From Bacillus yapensis (GTDB lineage Bacteria > Bacillota > Bacilli > Bacillales > Cytobacillaceae): a DNA stretch of 64,000 nucleotides. A program made the translations under genes and the position numbers. Below are positions 26,354-35,927 of this stretch, piece after piece. Below the pieces are notes generated by a model. That model worked only from the letters and a program-made list of their open reading frames with translations, had not been told where the DNA came from and did no database searches. The stretch spans positions 82,030 through 146,029 of the forward strand of contig NZ_SUND01000013.1 in NCBI RefSeq assembly GCF_005280205.1. The letters run 5' to 3'. The stretch's first letter is position 1. Every line of letters starts with the position of its first letter.

Positions 26354-27154
26354 ATGATTAAGCTTGTTTTAACAGATATGGACGGAACCTTTTTAAATAA
26401 TAGTGGTGATTTTAACAGAGCGTTGTATAAGGATGTAAAACAGATGATGAAAGAAAAAGGCGTTGTTTTTGCTCCTGTTACCGGTAAGCAATGTGAACGT
26501 GTAGAAGAGTTATTTGGTGAGGATGCAGAGGGTTTATGGATTTTAGGAGATAGTGCTACGCGTATCAAACATAACGGTGAATTTGTTTATGAATCTTTAT
26601 TAAGCAATAAATTAGGTCTGGAGATTATCCGTTTACTCGAAGAAATCAGCTTAGAACATACTATTATTGCGTGTACAAGGAAAGGCGCAGTCATAAAGGA
26701 GAACATTCCTCAAGAAGAAGCAGCGATCGTCAGAAGGTCCTATGCCCAAGTTATCCAAGTCTCTGATTTTCATGAAATCACCGATGATTTTGTTAAAAAT
26801 ACGATTCATGATCCGGCGTTAAGATGTTTTGAGACTAGGGAAAAACTATCTCAGTTCTTTGAGTCAGCCTATATTGTTGCTTCAGAAGCTGCGTGGATCG
26901 ATATCGCGAATGCCAATGTTCATAAAGGGACTACAGTGGAACACCTGCAGCAATTATTGAATGTGACACCTGAAGAAACAATGGCTTTCGGAGATGGATA
27001 TAATGATTTGGAGCTTATGTCTCGTGCTACCTATAGCTTTGCAGTCCGAAATGCAGTGCAAGAACTAAAAGAAGCAGCGAATTTTATTAGTCGTTCAAAT
27101 GAAGAAGATGCTGTGATGAAAACAATTTTACAAATATTAGCCCTACAAAAATAA
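26354..27154 (+). CDS. Cof-type HAD phosphatase
   Basis: A 266-residue HAD protein with a type IIB cap. Motif I is DMDGTF (nucleophile D8), and the C-terminal motif is FGDGYNDLELM with conserved aspartates. Cof enzymes dephosphorylate sugar phosphates and cofactors such as FMN or PLP. AGGAGGACATGAG precedes the ATG. It is the last gene of the ROK operon and is followed by a terminator, which suggests a role in the same sugar pathway. Confidence 0.9.
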   Translation: MIKLVLTDMDGTFLNNSGDFNRALYKDVKQMMKEKGVVFAPVTGKQCERVEELFGEDAEGLWILGDSATRIKHNGEFVYESLLSNKLGLEIIRLLEEISLEHTIIACTRKGAVIKENIPQEEAAIVRRSYAQVIQVSDFHEITDDFVKNTIHDPALRCFETREKLSQFFESAYIVASEAAWIDIANANVHKGTTVEHLQQLLNVTPEETMAFGDGYNDLELMSRATYSFAVRNAVQELKEAANFISRSNEEDAVMKTILQILALQK

Positions 27155-27172
27155 TATTCCTTTTCAAATTGA

Positions 27173-27207
27173 AGCATTCGGCTGTTATGGCTCCGAGTGC
27201 TTTTTTA
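27173..27207 (+). terminator. Terminator of the ROK operon
   Basis: AGCATTCGG and CCGAGTGCT form a 9-bp stem with one G-U pair, followed by TTTTTTATC. Confidence 0.85.
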
Positions 27208-27284
27208 TCTACTCATATCGATTCAAAAAAGATTAGTGTATAATGTAGAAAAGCAGGAGAAATGTGCCAAAAGGAAGGTAATCT

Positions 27285-28457
27285 ATGTCTTTGGAAAATG
27301 AAAACATTACGAGAATTGTTTTAGATGAAAAAGAATACATACTCATCGGTACGGCTCATGTATCTAAACAAAGCGCGGAGCTAGTTAAAGAGGTTATTGA
27401 AGCAGAACAACCAGATTCTGTTTGTGTTGAGTTGGACCAGCCACGTTACCAGTCCATCATGGAAGGGAACAAGTGGAAGGATACCGATATTTTTAAAGTG
27501 ATCAAGGAAAAGAAAGCTTCCCTACTTTTGATGAATTTAGCAATTTCTTCTTTTCAAAAAAGGATGGCGAAGCAATTAGATATTCAACCTGGTCAAGAGA
27601 TGATTCAAGGTATTGAGTCTGCAAAAGAAGTGGGCGCGAAGCTCGTTTTAGCAGACCGCAATATCCAAGTGACATTCTCTCGTATTTGGCATCAGGTCGG
27701 ATTTTGGGGTAAAATGCAGCTTCTAAGTCAAGTGATTGCAAGTATTTTTAGCAAAGAAAGCATTACCGAGGAAGAGCTTGAAAAGATGAAGAGTCAGGAT
27801 ATGATCAATTCGGTACTGAATGAGTTTACCGAAACCTTTCCTCGTCTTAAGAAGCCATTAATTGATGAGCGCGATCAGTATTTAGCACAAAAAATTAAAA
27901 AAGCTCCAGGGAAAAAGGTCGTTGCCGTATTAGGTGCAGCTCATGTTCCTGGGATAAAAGAAGAAATAAAGAAGGAGCATGATCTGAAGAAATTAATAGA
28001 GTTGCCTCCAAAATCGAAGGTTCCGCAAATTATCGGCTGGTCGATTCCGATTCTGATTGTGGCGATTATTGCCTTTACATTCTTCTCCGACCCATCTGCG
28101 GGTCTGCATCAGACTCTAAGTTGGATCCTTTGGACAGGTTCTCTTTCCGCCATTGCAACAGCCGTAGCCTTTGGACATCCGTTGGCGATATTGACGTCAT
28201 TTGTCGCCGCGCCGATGACGACGCTAAATCCAGTGCTGGCATCAGGTTGGTTCGCTGGAATCGTACAAGCATATTTCAGCAGGCCAAATGTAGGAGATTT
28301 CGAACGTTTAACAGAGGACGTTTTTAGCGTAAAAGGATTCTGGAATAATAAAGTAACTCGCGTCCTACTGGTGGTCGTTCTTTCGAACATCGGAAGCTCT
28401 GTGGGTACTTTCATTGCTGGTGCTGATGTCATTCGATTATTTTTCAAACATATATAA
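27285..28457 (+). CDS. TraB/PrgY family protein
   Basis: A 390-residue protein. The first 230 residues are the TraB/GumN-like domain with LIGTAHVSKQSAELVKEVIE, VCVELDQPRYQSI and VLGAAHVPGI, in which the conserved GTAHV and ExDxxR-type residues resemble a metallopeptidase-related fold. Four or so hydrophobic segments follow at the C-terminus. PrgY-type members dampen peptide pheromone signalling; the role in Bacillus is not established. AGGAAGG supports the ATG. It stands alone between terminators. Confidence 0.88.
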   Translation: MSLENENITRIVLDEKEYILIGTAHVSKQSAELVKEVIEAEQPDSVCVELDQPRYQSIMEGNKWKDTDIFKVIKEKKASLLLMNLAISSFQKRMAKQLDIQPGQEMIQGIESAKEVGAKLVLADRNIQVTFSRIWHQVGFWGKMQLLSQVIASIFSKESITEEELEKMKSQDMINSVLNEFTETFPRLKKPLIDERDQYLAQKIKKAPGKKVVAVLGAAHVPGIKEEIKKEHDLKKLIELPPKSKVPQIIGWSIPILIVAIIAFTFFSDPSAGLHQTLSWILWTGSLSAIATAVAFGHPLAILTSFVAAPMTTLNPVLASGWFAGIVQAYFSRPNVGDFERLTEDVFSVKGFWNNKVTRVLLVVVLSNIGSSVGTFIAGADVIRLFFKHI

Positions 28458-28463
28458 GTGTAT

Positions 28464-28496
28464 GAGTCTATTTCCTAGTGGAGGTAGGCTCTTTTT
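28464..28496 (+). terminator. Terminator after the TraB gene
   Basis: GAGTCTA pairs with TAGGCTC (one G-U pair), followed by TTTTTATTAATT. Confidence 0.6.
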
Positions 28497-28708
28497 ATTA
28501 ATTATTTGTTCGTTAAAAATAAAACTTTGTACCTATATATCGTATAATCCCCTATTTTTCTACATGATTCACTTTCCATTTTTTCCTCAGAATTAAGGAG
28601 GATGTCTCAAGGAATATGTGACCGAATCCAAGAATAAAATGATAAATGGAAATAGATTCCTTTTATAGAAACGAGCATATATATAAATTAAAAAGATGGG
28701 GAGAAAAA

Positions 28709-29668
28709 ATGGGGAAAATTTTTCAGGGGTCATTTGCTGTTGCGGCGATTTTAGTCATACTTGTTGGATGTCAGAAAGAAGTAAAGGTGGTGGCGACACA
28801 TAAGGTGTTGGCGGCTCAAGCCCTAGAAACAAGGGCAATAGAAAAAGAACTGCCCGTTAGCATCGATGTGATCGATCCTTTTACAAAGGAAATCATTCGC
28901 TCCTTTGTTCCAAGAGAAATGCAATATGACGTGAATGAGGAAGCGTTTCGAGAAGAACTTGAAGCGTGGGCGAAAGATTTAGCGACTGGTACCGATGAAG
29001 CAAAGGGTTATGACCAGCGGATGGTTTTGGACCGTATTGGCGCAGATGGTCAAATCATTAAAGGGAAGCCAAGGGTGATCCTGAAGGAAGCAGAACTAGT
29101 GGAACGAGTACTGGCTGCCGTGGAAAAAGGAGGTACAGTTGAGCTTCCTTTAGAGGTGCAGGAAAGTCAATACAACCCTGAAGAAGTACAGAGTTTAGGT
29201 GAAGTCGTTCTTGCTTCTTATACGACGTATTTTGATAGTAGTGTAATAGGAAGGGCAAAGAATATTGAACTCTCTGCGGCTGCGATCAACAACATCATTT
29301 TAGGAGTAGGAGACATTTTTTCCTACAATGAAGTAGTAGGTCCTCGTACTGTGGAGAGAGGGTATCAGAAGGCGATGGAAATCGTCAATAAGGAACTAGT
29401 AGAAGGAATTGGTGGAGGCATCTGTCAAACTTCTTCCACGCTATTTAACGCTGTCGACCAAGTCGGAGTTGAATATGTTGAATGGCACCATCACTCCATT
29501 AACATTGGCTATGTCCCAGTCGGAAGAGATGCAACCGTCTCATGGGGAGGCCCAGATTTCCGTTTCCAGAATAAAAAGTCTGTACCGATGCTAATCAAAG
29601 CCTATGTCAACGGCGGTTCCATTACCGTCGAAGTGAGGACTTCGCAGGCGAATGCAAGTCAGTTATAA
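28709..29668 (+). CDS. VanW family lipoprotein
   Basis: A 319-residue protein with a lipoprotein signal (GSFAVAAILVILVGC, lipobox LVGC), a peptidoglycan-binding-like N-terminal region, and a C-terminal VanW domain (IELSAAAINNIILGVGDIFSYNEVVG, GGGICQTSSTLFNAVDQVG, WHHHSINIGYVPVGRDATVSWGGPD by parts). VanW proteins occur with glycopeptide resistance genes and spore/cell-wall functions but their reaction is not established. The frame opens at 28646; GGGGAG at 28698-28703 fits the ATG at 28709. Confidence 0.9.
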   Translation: MGKIFQGSFAVAAILVILVGCQKEVKVVATHKVLAAQALETRAIEKELPVSIDVIDPFTKEIIRSFVPREMQYDVNEEAFREELEAWAKDLATGTDEAKGYDQRMVLDRIGADGQIIKGKPRVILKEAELVERVLAAVEKGGTVELPLEVQESQYNPEEVQSLGEVVLASYTTYFDSSVIGRAKNIELSAAAINNIILGVGDIFSYNEVVGPRTVERGYQKAMEIVNKELVEGIGGGICQTSSTLFNAVDQVGVEYVEWHHHSINIGYVPVGRDATVSWGGPDFRFQNKKSVPMLIKAYVNGGSITVEVRTSQANASQL

Positions 29669-29690
29669 AGAGTTTAATAGATATTAAAAG

Positions 29691-29720
29691 AAGGCTTAAG
29701 CGAGGCTTAGGCCTTTTTTC
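29691..29720. terminator. Terminator between VanW and M50 protease genes
   Basis: AAGGCTTAAGC and GCTTAGGCCTT form a stem with a small bulge, followed by TTTTTTC on the plus strand. Confidence 0.75.
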
Positions 29721-29733
29721 TATGTAAGAGAAC

Positions 29734-30246
29734 TTATGAGTTTGCTCTCCTCATTATCAATTGCATAAGTTGGTATCCATCACTAGCCATACCTTTATAA
29801 CCTCCAAAAAAGGAAGGATATTTAATTGGGAGTAGGGTGATTATGAATTGAACAAAAGCCGCTTGCGTAATCAATTTTATTAAAAAGGTAGGGATGGATC
29901 CGAGATTTAAATATGCAACTAAAATATAACAAACTAAACTCAGCATAAACGAAAAAATGGGGCCAGAAAGCAAAACGCTCGCATGCTGAATACTATTATT
30001 CATATCTTTCGGTATTTTAAAATCAGTATACCCAACCCATCCGCTAATGGGTTGAACTTTAATAGTCAATTTTCCAATTTTAAAACCAGATTTCGTGGTT
30101 GGTTTACCTAATCTGATTTCAACGGGCTCTTTGAATAGAAATAATGATAGTAATGCATGACCAAGCTCATGCACGAAAGTAGTAAGTGGGAATATAATAG
30201 AAACCAATATTAAAAGTGTGAGTGCAATTTGTTCGACGCTATCCAT
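29734..30246 (-). CDS. M50-type membrane metalloprotease-like protein
   Basis: A 170-residue membrane protein with the zinc motif H26-E27-L-G-H30 in TTFVHELGHALLSL inside or beside the first hydrophobic segment, and three or four further segments. It resembles short M50B-like proteins related to site-2 proteases, which cut substrates within the membrane. A second metal ligand of the NPDG type is not obvious in this short form. The substrate is unknown. It stands alone on the minus strand. Confidence 0.75.
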   Translation of the reverse strand: MDSVEQIALTLLILVSIIFPLTTFVHELGHALLSLFLFKEPVEIRLGKPTTKSGFKIGKLTIKVQPISGWVGYTDFKIPKDMNNSIQHASVLLSGPIFSFMLSLVCYILVAYLNLGSIPTFLIKLITQAAFVQFIITLLPIKYPSFFGGYKGMASDGYQLMQLIMRRANS

Positions 30247-30494
30247 GAGTTCCTCCAGTTTGAAAAATAATCCTCATAGTATCTTTCAACATAATTAACG
30301 AGAATCCTGCATAAATAGATTTATACTGTGTAGCTCACGACCTGCCCCTCGGATAGCATGCAAATCAACATTCTACAGCCAGACAAAATAGAATTTTCTC
30401 AAAAGATAGTCAAAAACGCATGTTAGGAAGAGATTGGAAGTAGTATAATGAGCTTGTATACATAAATGAGAGAATGCTAGAGGAGGATGGGATT

Positions 30495-31664
30495 ATGCGT
30501 AATGAAGAAATGCTTTTAATACCAGGACCTACACCAGTTGTCGATTCTATTTATGATGCATTAGCAAGTGAAACAAGAAGTCATACGGACCCAAGATTCG
30601 TTGCCATCTACAAGAGTGCCATAGAAAAAGTGAGACAAATGCTGAAAACAGACGGAGAAGTTTTCGTGATTTCTGGTTCCGGTACGATTGCGATGGAAAT
30701 GGCCCTTGTCAATACAGTAGCTGCTGGGGAAAAGCTACTCGTCATTAGCCACGGCTATTTTGGAGACCGATTCATTAACCTTGGGCAAGCTTTTGGAATT
30801 GAAGTAGATGTCCTTCAAGCCGAATGGGGAAAACAGGTCAATCCAGTAGAGGTTGAGAAAAAGCTTAGTGAAGGCAATTTTAAAGCCGTTACGATTACCC
30901 ATGCCGATACTTCTACAGGCGTTGCCACAAATCTAGATGTTCTCGTTCCTATTATTAAAGAAGCTGGAGCCCTTGTCATCCTTGATGGAGTCTGTGCAAC
31001 AGCAGCAATGGAAGAGGATATGAACAAAACCTACGGAGATGTAGATGCGAAAATTGATGTTGTGCTGACTGGTTCTCAAAAAGCAATCGGCGTTCCACCT
31101 GGCCTAGCAATCGTTGCATTTAACCAATCGGCCCTAGAGGCAAGAGAAAAAATCGAAAGAGTACCAGCTTACTATTGTGATATATATAATTGGATTCCAA
31201 TCATGAATGATCCATCAAAATACTTTGCGACACCACCAGTGAATCTTATCTATGCTTTTGAAGAAGGCATGAGACTTGTTTTAGAAGAAGGAATGGAGAA
31301 TCGCTACAAGCGTCATTTTGCATATGGTAGAGCAGTACGAGCGGGGCTTGCTGAATATGGAATGAAGGCCATCGCAAATGAGGAAGTAGCAGCTGCAACT
31401 CTGAGTTGCATTCTCTATCCAGAAGGTATTAACGATGCAGCATTCCGAAGTGCACTTGCGGAAAAAGGACTGATTGTCGCTGGAGCATTAGCTCATTTAT
31501 CAGGAAAGGCATTCCGCATTGGGCATATGGGAAATACGACAGTAGAAATGCTTGAGCGAGCGCTTGTTCTAATCGGAGAAACCTTAAATGAGCAAGGTTT
31601 TTCAGTAAATACGAATAAAGCCGTAGAGAAATTTCAAGAATATGCTTTAGCTGTGAAAAATTAA
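30495..31664 (+). CDS. PLP-dependent aminotransferase, alanine-glyoxylate type (class V)
   Basis: A 389-residue class V aminotransferase. The opening LLIPGPTPV, the SGSGTIAMEMA phosphate-binding region, the aspartate in VILDGVCATAA and K196 in LTGSQKAIGVPPG mark the family of alanine-glyoxylate, serine-pyruvate and ureidoglycine-glyoxylate aminotransferases. It transfers an amino group to glyoxylate or pyruvate in the cytoplasm. The frame opens at 30474, but GAGGAGG lies before the ATG at 30495. No pathway genes adjoin it, so the substrate is open. Confidence 0.9.
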   Translation: MRNEEMLLIPGPTPVVDSIYDALASETRSHTDPRFVAIYKSAIEKVRQMLKTDGEVFVISGSGTIAMEMALVNTVAAGEKLLVISHGYFGDRFINLGQAFGIEVDVLQAEWGKQVNPVEVEKKLSEGNFKAVTITHADTSTGVATNLDVLVPIIKEAGALVILDGVCATAAMEEDMNKTYGDVDAKIDVVLTGSQKAIGVPPGLAIVAFNQSALEAREKIERVPAYYCDIYNWIPIMNDPSKYFATPPVNLIYAFEEGMRLVLEEGMENRYKRHFAYGRAVRAGLAEYGMKAIANEEVAAATLSCILYPEGINDAAFRSALAEKGLIVAGALAHLSGKAFRIGHMGNTTVEMLERALVLIGETLNEQGFSVNTNKAVEKFQEYALAVKN

Positions 31665-31674
31665 GGAATCCTCA

Positions 31675-31713
31675 GGAGTGTCGTTACTTTGCTGGTAATG
31701 ACGCTCCTTTTTT
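31675..31713 (+). terminator. Terminator after the aminotransferase gene
   Basis: GGAGTGTCGTTA pairs with TAATGACGCTCC (two non-Watson-Crick positions), followed by TTTTTTTG. Confidence 0.85.
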
Positions 31714-31756
31714 GTTTTAATGAATGTGGAATAGATATTAGAATGGAGCCAACCTT

Positions 31757-31987
31757 ATGTACTTAACCGTTAAAGAAACAGCTGAATATTTATCAATTAC
31801 TGAATCAGCTGTAAATGAACTTATTTTATCGAAAAAAATCCGTGCCTTACACGATGGCGAGCAATACTTAGTGAACAAAGAACAGTTTACAACACATCTA
31901 AAGCAAGTCGAGAAGTATAAAGAACTTATCGAAGAAATTCTAAATGAGCCCATTCCTGAAGACATTGATATAAAAGATGAAGATTAA
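31757..31987 (+). CDS. Small excisionase-type HTH DNA-binding protein
   Basis: A 76-residue protein whose first 50 residues match the helix-turn-helix 17/excisionase pattern: YLTVKETAEYLSITESAVNELILSKKIRALHDGEQYLVNKEQF. An acidic tail follows. Such small proteins bind DNA as accessory factors; many in Bacillus are chromosomal and unrelated to phage. It precedes the MenC/NSAR gene by 28 bp and may be co-transcribed. Its target is unknown. Confidence 0.75.
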   Translation: MYLTVKETAEYLSITESAVNELILSKKIRALHDGEQYLVNKEQFTTHLKQVEKYKELIEEILNEPIPEDIDIKDED

Positions 31988-32015
31988 TCCTTAGACATTG
32001 AAGGAGTCTTAATTT

Positions 32016-33137
32016 ATGACTATATACATTAAGGAAATTATTCTCCACCGTCTGCGGATGACGTTGAATGAGCCGTTTTCCACAAGCTTTGGAACGATGC
32101 AGGAAAAAGAATTCTTCGTCATTGAAATGATCGATCAAGACGGGCATCAGGGGTTCGGAGAGTCTGTTGCTTTTACGAGCCCGTGGTATACAGAAGAAAC
32201 GGTCAAAACGGTCGAGCATATGATGGAGGATTTCTTAATTCCGATGTTGTTCGAAGCCCCAATCGAACATCCAGATGAGGTTTCAAGACGATTTTCTTCT
32301 ATTAAAAGAAATACAATGGCCAAGGCTGCCCTTGAAGGGGCTGTATGGGATTTACATGCGAAACGGAACAATCAAACTCTAGCCGAAAGTCTCGGAGGAA
32401 CGAAAACACAAATCGATGTCGGCGTGAGTATTGGTATTCAACCAACAGTGAAGGATTTGCTGACAACGATCGAAAAATATGCAACAGAAGGCTATAAACG
32501 CATAAAAATGAAAATCAAGCCAGGCTGGGATATTGATGTTATCAAAGCGGTCAGAACGCAGTTTCCTCATATTCCGCTTATGGCTGATGCAAACTCTGCC
32601 TATTCCTTGCAGGACATCGAGCACTTAAAAAAGTTAGACGAGTTCGACCTAATGATGATTGAGCAGCCCCTAGGGCAGGATGACATTATCGAGCATGCGA
32701 AGCTTCAACAGCATCTACAAACGCCAATTTGCTTGGATGAAAGCATTTATTCTCTGAACGATGCAAAAATGGCCATCGAGCTAGGAAGCTGTAAAGTCAT
32801 TAACGTGAAGGTTGGTCGTGTCGGCGGCTTAACAGAATCCAAGAATATCAACGATTACTGTAAACTGCATAACATTCCTGTTTGGTGTGGCGGTATGCTG
32901 GATGCAGGGATTGGAAGAGCGCATAATATTGCCATTACGACCTTAGATCAGTTTGTACTCCCAGGTGACACGTCAGCTTCCAATCGTTACTGGAAAAAGG
33001 ACATTATTGAACCAGAAGTGACAATGGATAATGGTGTAATCAATGTTCTTAATAAACCGGGTATTGGTTACGACATTAACTGGGGTGCACTAGAAGAATA
33101 TCGAGTAGAGAAAAAAATATACAAAAGCATATTCTAA
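32016..33137 (+). CDS. menC: o-Succinylbenzoate synthase / N-succinylamino acid racemase
   Basis: A 373-residue enolase-superfamily enzyme of the OSBS/NSAR branch. The catalytic lysines are K164-x-K166 ([11 protein letters not shown]) and K265 (NVKVGRVGG), and the metal ligands D191 (MADANS), E216 (MIEQPL) and D241 (CLDES). OSBS makes o-succinylbenzoate for menaquinone; NSAR racemises N-succinyl amino acids, and many family members do both. Here no other men gene is adjacent, so the racemase function is a real alternative. GAAGGAG precedes the ATG. Confidence 0.85.
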   Translation: MTIYIKEIILHRLRMTLNEPFSTSFGTMQEKEFFVIEMIDQDGHQGFGESVAFTSPWYTEETVKTVEHMMEDFLIPMLFEAPIEHPDEVSRRFSSIKRNTMAKAALEGAVWDLHAKRNNQTLAESLGGTKTQIDVGVSIGIQPTVKDLLTTIEKYATEGYKRIKMKIKPGWDIDVIKAVRTQFPHIPLMADANSAYSLQDIEHLKKLDEFDLMMIEQPLGQDDIIEHAKLQQHLQTPICLDESIYSLNDAKMAIELGSCKVINVKVGRVGGLTESKNINDYCKLHNIPVWCGGMLDAGIGRAHNIAITTLDQFVLPGDTSASNRYWKKDIIEPEVTMDNGVINVLNKPGIGYDINWGALEEYRVEKKIYKSIF

Positions 33138-33184
33138 GAAAGTGCTGTCAAAAGAGTAAAAAACTTGTGAAGAAACGTTATAAG

Positions 33185-33226
33185 AAAACAGGACTCGCTA
33201 CTTATTTGTGAGCCCTGTTTTTTATA
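33185..33226 (+). terminator. Terminator after menC
   Basis: AAAACAGG-A-CTC pairs with GAG-C-CCTGTTTT around a 13-base loop, followed by T's. Confidence 0.8.
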
Positions 33227-33277
33227 TGTCAAGGAAACAACCATCGGGTTTATGGGTTAGTTATTAACAGTAACAAT

Positions 33278-33610
33278 CTAATATTTAAAATCCTTTCGAT
33301 ATAGTCTAAAAGCATAGATTGCACCGACTATAAATACAATCGCTTGGAACAGAATAAAGAATTGACGGAAGTATTCGATATTACGATCAACTAATGAAAT
33401 AAAAATGGCTGACACAATGAGTTGCGTAGTAAACATACAAGAAGAGATTTTTAGATAAATGCCATTTGTTCTTTCATCAGGTTTTCCAAATTTTTTTCCT
33501 ATATAAAAAAGCACGAGTAGCGATCCTACATACAAAACCATTGTTAATCCAACAACAATATTGAAGTTTTGAGAGCTTTCTAACATCCAATTATTTAGTA
33601 CATCAATCAT
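33278..33610 (-). CDS. Small membrane protein paired with an HTH regulator
   Basis: A 110-residue protein with four hydrophobic segments and the loop [14 protein letters not shown], which resembles DUF2178-type proteins commonly encoded beside a small Xre regulator. AAAGG lies 9 bases before the ATG at 33610, better than for the ATG at 33619. It overlaps the HTH gene by 8 bp, so the two are translationally coupled. It may be the membrane sensor or partner of that regulator; function unknown. Confidence 0.72.
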   Translation of the reverse strand: MIDVLNNWMLESSQNFNIVVGLTMVLYVGSLLVLFYIGKKFGKPDERTNGIYLKISSCMFTTQLIVSAIFISLVDRNIEYFRQFFILFQAIVFIVGAIYAFRLYRKDFKY

Positions 33611-33848
33611 TATTATCATCCTTTCTCACGTATGAAAATATTTCATTTATATCTACTTCAAAATAATTTGCTATTCTAAACGCCAATACAAGAGATGGAG
33701 AATAATTATTCTTTTCCATTACAAATATGGTTTGCTTAGAAACTCCAACAGCATCCGCCAACTCCTTTTGTGACATTCTCCTTAATACCCTATGTTCATA
33801 CACTTTATTTTGAATTGAATCACCAAAGTCCTCTTTCAATGCCAACAC
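33603..33848 (-). CDS. Xre-family HTH regulator
   Basis: An 81-residue protein that is almost all one Cro/C1-type HTH domain ([51 protein letters not shown]). It belongs to the small regulators that form a gene pair with a membrane protein. The start is uncertain: GTG 33848 is close to AAAAGGA, and TTG 33845 would have more usual spacing. It probably controls its own operon. Confidence 0.85.
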   Translation of the reverse strand: MLALKEDFGDSIQNKVYEHRVLRRMSQKELADAVGVSKQTIFVMEKNNYSPSLVLAFRIANYFEVDINEIFSYVRKDDNND

Positions 33849-34178
33849 CGTCCTTTTAGCTTATACAGTCATAATAAACTTTTGTTTTATAAAAGTAAAG
33901 TAAACTTATACAAAAGATATATTTTTTTTATAAAAAGGTACCTTAGATAAAGTTGATTGGTCCCGTTCATATTTAAAACAAAAGAAAGGTTCCTTTCTAA
34001 TATGTAGAGATGAACCTATACACTCCTTTCTAAAATTTATTCATTAATATGCAGTAATTATCTACCAAAATAATATTCTATAAAAATATATTGCATAAAT
34101 AATCATAGGTAAGTATAATTAAAACATGTTAAAAATGACATAAAATAATTTACTAGAATATAAAAGGGGTAGACAAAA
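33849..34178. other. AT-rich intergenic region with promoter of the binding-protein gene
   Basis: The 330-bp gap between the divergent Xre gene and the amino-acid-binding protein gene is very AT-rich and has no ORF. The only clear signal is a sigma-A promoter at 34091-34119. The stretch 33849-34080 shows no convincing structure. Confidence 0.5.
34091..34119 (+). promoter_or_regulatory. Sigma-A promoter of the first amino-acid-binding protein gene
   Basis: TTGCAT at 34091-34096 and a perfect TATAAT at 34114-34119 are separated by 17 bp. Transcription would begin about 50 bp before the ATG at 34179. Confidence 0.7.
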
Positions 34179-34982
34179 ATGAAAAAGATAACGAAGTTAA
34201 GTTTATTATTCATTGTTGCACTTGCTGCTATTTTAACTGGATGCGGCAAAAGTGAAACAAGTGGAGATAGTGATTCAAAAACACTTAAAGTCGTAACAAA
34301 TGCAGCTTATGCACCAATGGAATATATGAATGGGGATAAGATTGAAGGATTTGATGTAGATTTCATCAATGCCGTTGCTAAAGAAGCTGGATATGAAGTT
34401 GAGATTCAGCACACTGGTTGGGACGCAATGTTCGTCGAAGTCGAAGATGAAATTTCCGATTTAGCGGTGGCTGCGATTACGGTTACAGATGAAAGAAAAG
34501 AATCCTATGATTTTTCAGTACCTTACTATTTATCTACAAATATGATTTTAGTAAAAGAAGGCAGCGATATTAAGAGCGCGGCTGATTTGAAGGATAAGAA
34601 GGTTGCAGTTCAGAATGGTACAACTGGACAAGAAGCAGCAGAATCTATTCTTGGAGAAAACAGTAAGCAACTGAAGAAATTCGAGGACAACAATATTGCG
34701 ATTCAAGAGCTTTTAAGTGGCGGAGCAGATGCGGTCGTTGCAGATAACACAGTTATTGAAACGTATGTAAAAAATAACCCGGATCAAAAGTTACAAGTAG
34801 TTGAAGATGCAACAGCATTTGATTCAGAATTCTATGCGATTCTTTTCCCTAAGGGCAGTGAGTTAAAGGCTGATTTCGATAAGGCGCTAAATACAATTAT
34901 CGATAACGGCAAGTATACTGAACTGTATAAAGAATGGTTCGGTACTGAGCCAGATGTTGAAGGGTTAAAAGCTCAACAATAA
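34179..34982 (+). CDS. Amino-acid ABC transporter substrate-binding lipoprotein (1)
   Basis: A 267-residue family 3 solute-binding protein. The signal ends with lipobox ILTGC and a Ser/Asp linker, then KVVTNAAYAPMEYMNGDKIEGFDVDFINAV, AAITVTDERKESYDFSVPYY and NGTTGQEAAESILG, which are typical of polar or basic amino-acid binders. It is very similar over its whole length to the protein encoded at 36090-36923, so the two are paralogues. No permease adjoins it; it may dock on the transporter at 37000-38375. AAAAGGGG precedes the ATG. Confidence 0.9.
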   Translation: MKKITKLSLLFIVALAAILTGCGKSETSGDSDSKTLKVVTNAAYAPMEYMNGDKIEGFDVDFINAVAKEAGYEVEIQHTGWDAMFVEVEDEISDLAVAAITVTDERKESYDFSVPYYLSTNMILVKEGSDIKSAADLKDKKVAVQNGTTGQEAAESILGENSKQLKKFEDNNIAIQELLSGGADAVVADNTVIETYVKNNPDQKLQVVEDATAFDSEFYAILFPKGSELKADFDKALNTIIDNGKYTELYKEWFGTEPDVEGLKAQQ

Positions 34983-35117
34983 TAAAAGTGTAAGATACAT
35001 TCCTTTCGTTGTGAAAACATACCCAAAATGTTCACAAGTTTCCAGAACAATTTGTTATAAAATTGGGTGTGTGCATTATTTCACAAAAACAAGAGATACG
35101 GAAGGAATGTAGTCTAC

Positions 35118-35927
35118 ATGTCTCATTATAAACCTGAGGAAATTGCAACCATTACTATTCAAAATGGTATGAAAAAAGCCCATTATCCATTTTTAAAATC
35201 AGCCATTTTAGGCTTTCAGGCTGGTGCATTTATTGCACTTGGTTACTTACTATATATTCGAGTAACAGCTCCGCTCGGAGGAGAACTTGAAGGATTTTCT
35301 ACGATTCTAGGAGCTTCCGTTTTTCCAATTGGACTCATCCTGACATTGATGGCGGGAGGAGAACTTCTAACAGGGAATATGATGGCCGTCCCGATGGCTA
35401 GGTTTGCCCGGAAAATCAACACGCGCTCATTGATACAGAATATCGCAATTATTACATTCAGTAATTTTATCGGAGCGGTGTTTGTCGCCTATTTTTTTGG
35501 ACATATTGCACAGTTAACGGAAGTAGGTCCTTATTTAGAAAAAATGGTAGATATTGCAGAGCATAAATTGGATAGTTCATTTTTTCAAGCTTTTGTATCA
35601 GGAATAGGCTGTAACTGGCTTGTCGCGTTAGCAGTTTGGCTTTGCTATGGTTCGAACAGTTCGTCTGGAAAGATACTTGGGATTTGGTTTCCGACGATGA
35701 CCTTTGTGGCGATTGGATTCCAGCACGTCGTGGCGAATATGTTTATAATACCAGCCGCCATTTTTGCAGGATATTTCAATTGGCTCGAATACCTAGACAA
35801 TTTCATTCCGGTATTCTTAGGAAACTTAGTAGGAGGAGCTATTTTTGTAGCGATGCTTTATAAATACTCTCTCTATAAGGATGAACTGGAGACGAAGCCT
35901 GAGGAAAAAACGTTAAAGGTAAGTTAA
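35118..35927 (+). CDS. Formate/nitrite transporter family channel
   Basis: A 270-residue FNT protein with six hydrophobic segments. It carries FLKSAILGFQAGAFIALGYLL, LMAGGELLTGNMM, GIGCNWLVALAVWL and FQHVVANMF, the last with the central histidine of the FNT pore. FNT channels move formate, nitrite, hydrosulfide or lactate as small anions or acids. The frame opens at 35067; the ATG at 35118 gives a normal N-terminus (MSHYKPEEIA), and GGAAGG lies about 12 bases before it. It lies between the two paralogous binding-protein genes. Confidence 0.9.
   Translation: MSHYKPEEIATITIQNGMKKAHYPFLKSAILGFQAGAFIALGYLLYIRVTAPLGGELEGFSTILGASVFPIGLILTLMAGGELLTGNMMAVPMARFARKINTRSLIQNIAIITFSNFIGAVFVAYFFGHIAQLTEVGPYLEKMVDIAEHKLDSSFFQAFVSGIGCNWLVALAVWLCYGSNSSSGKILGIWFPTMTFVAIGFQHVVANMFIIPAAIFAGYFNWLEYLDNFIPVFLGNLVGGAIFVAMLYKYSLYKDELETKPEEKTLKVS

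Noticed and set aside
28602..28640. Short peptide gene after AAGGAGG
   Set aside because: The ATG follows the ribosome binding site without a spacer and the frame has only about a dozen codons.
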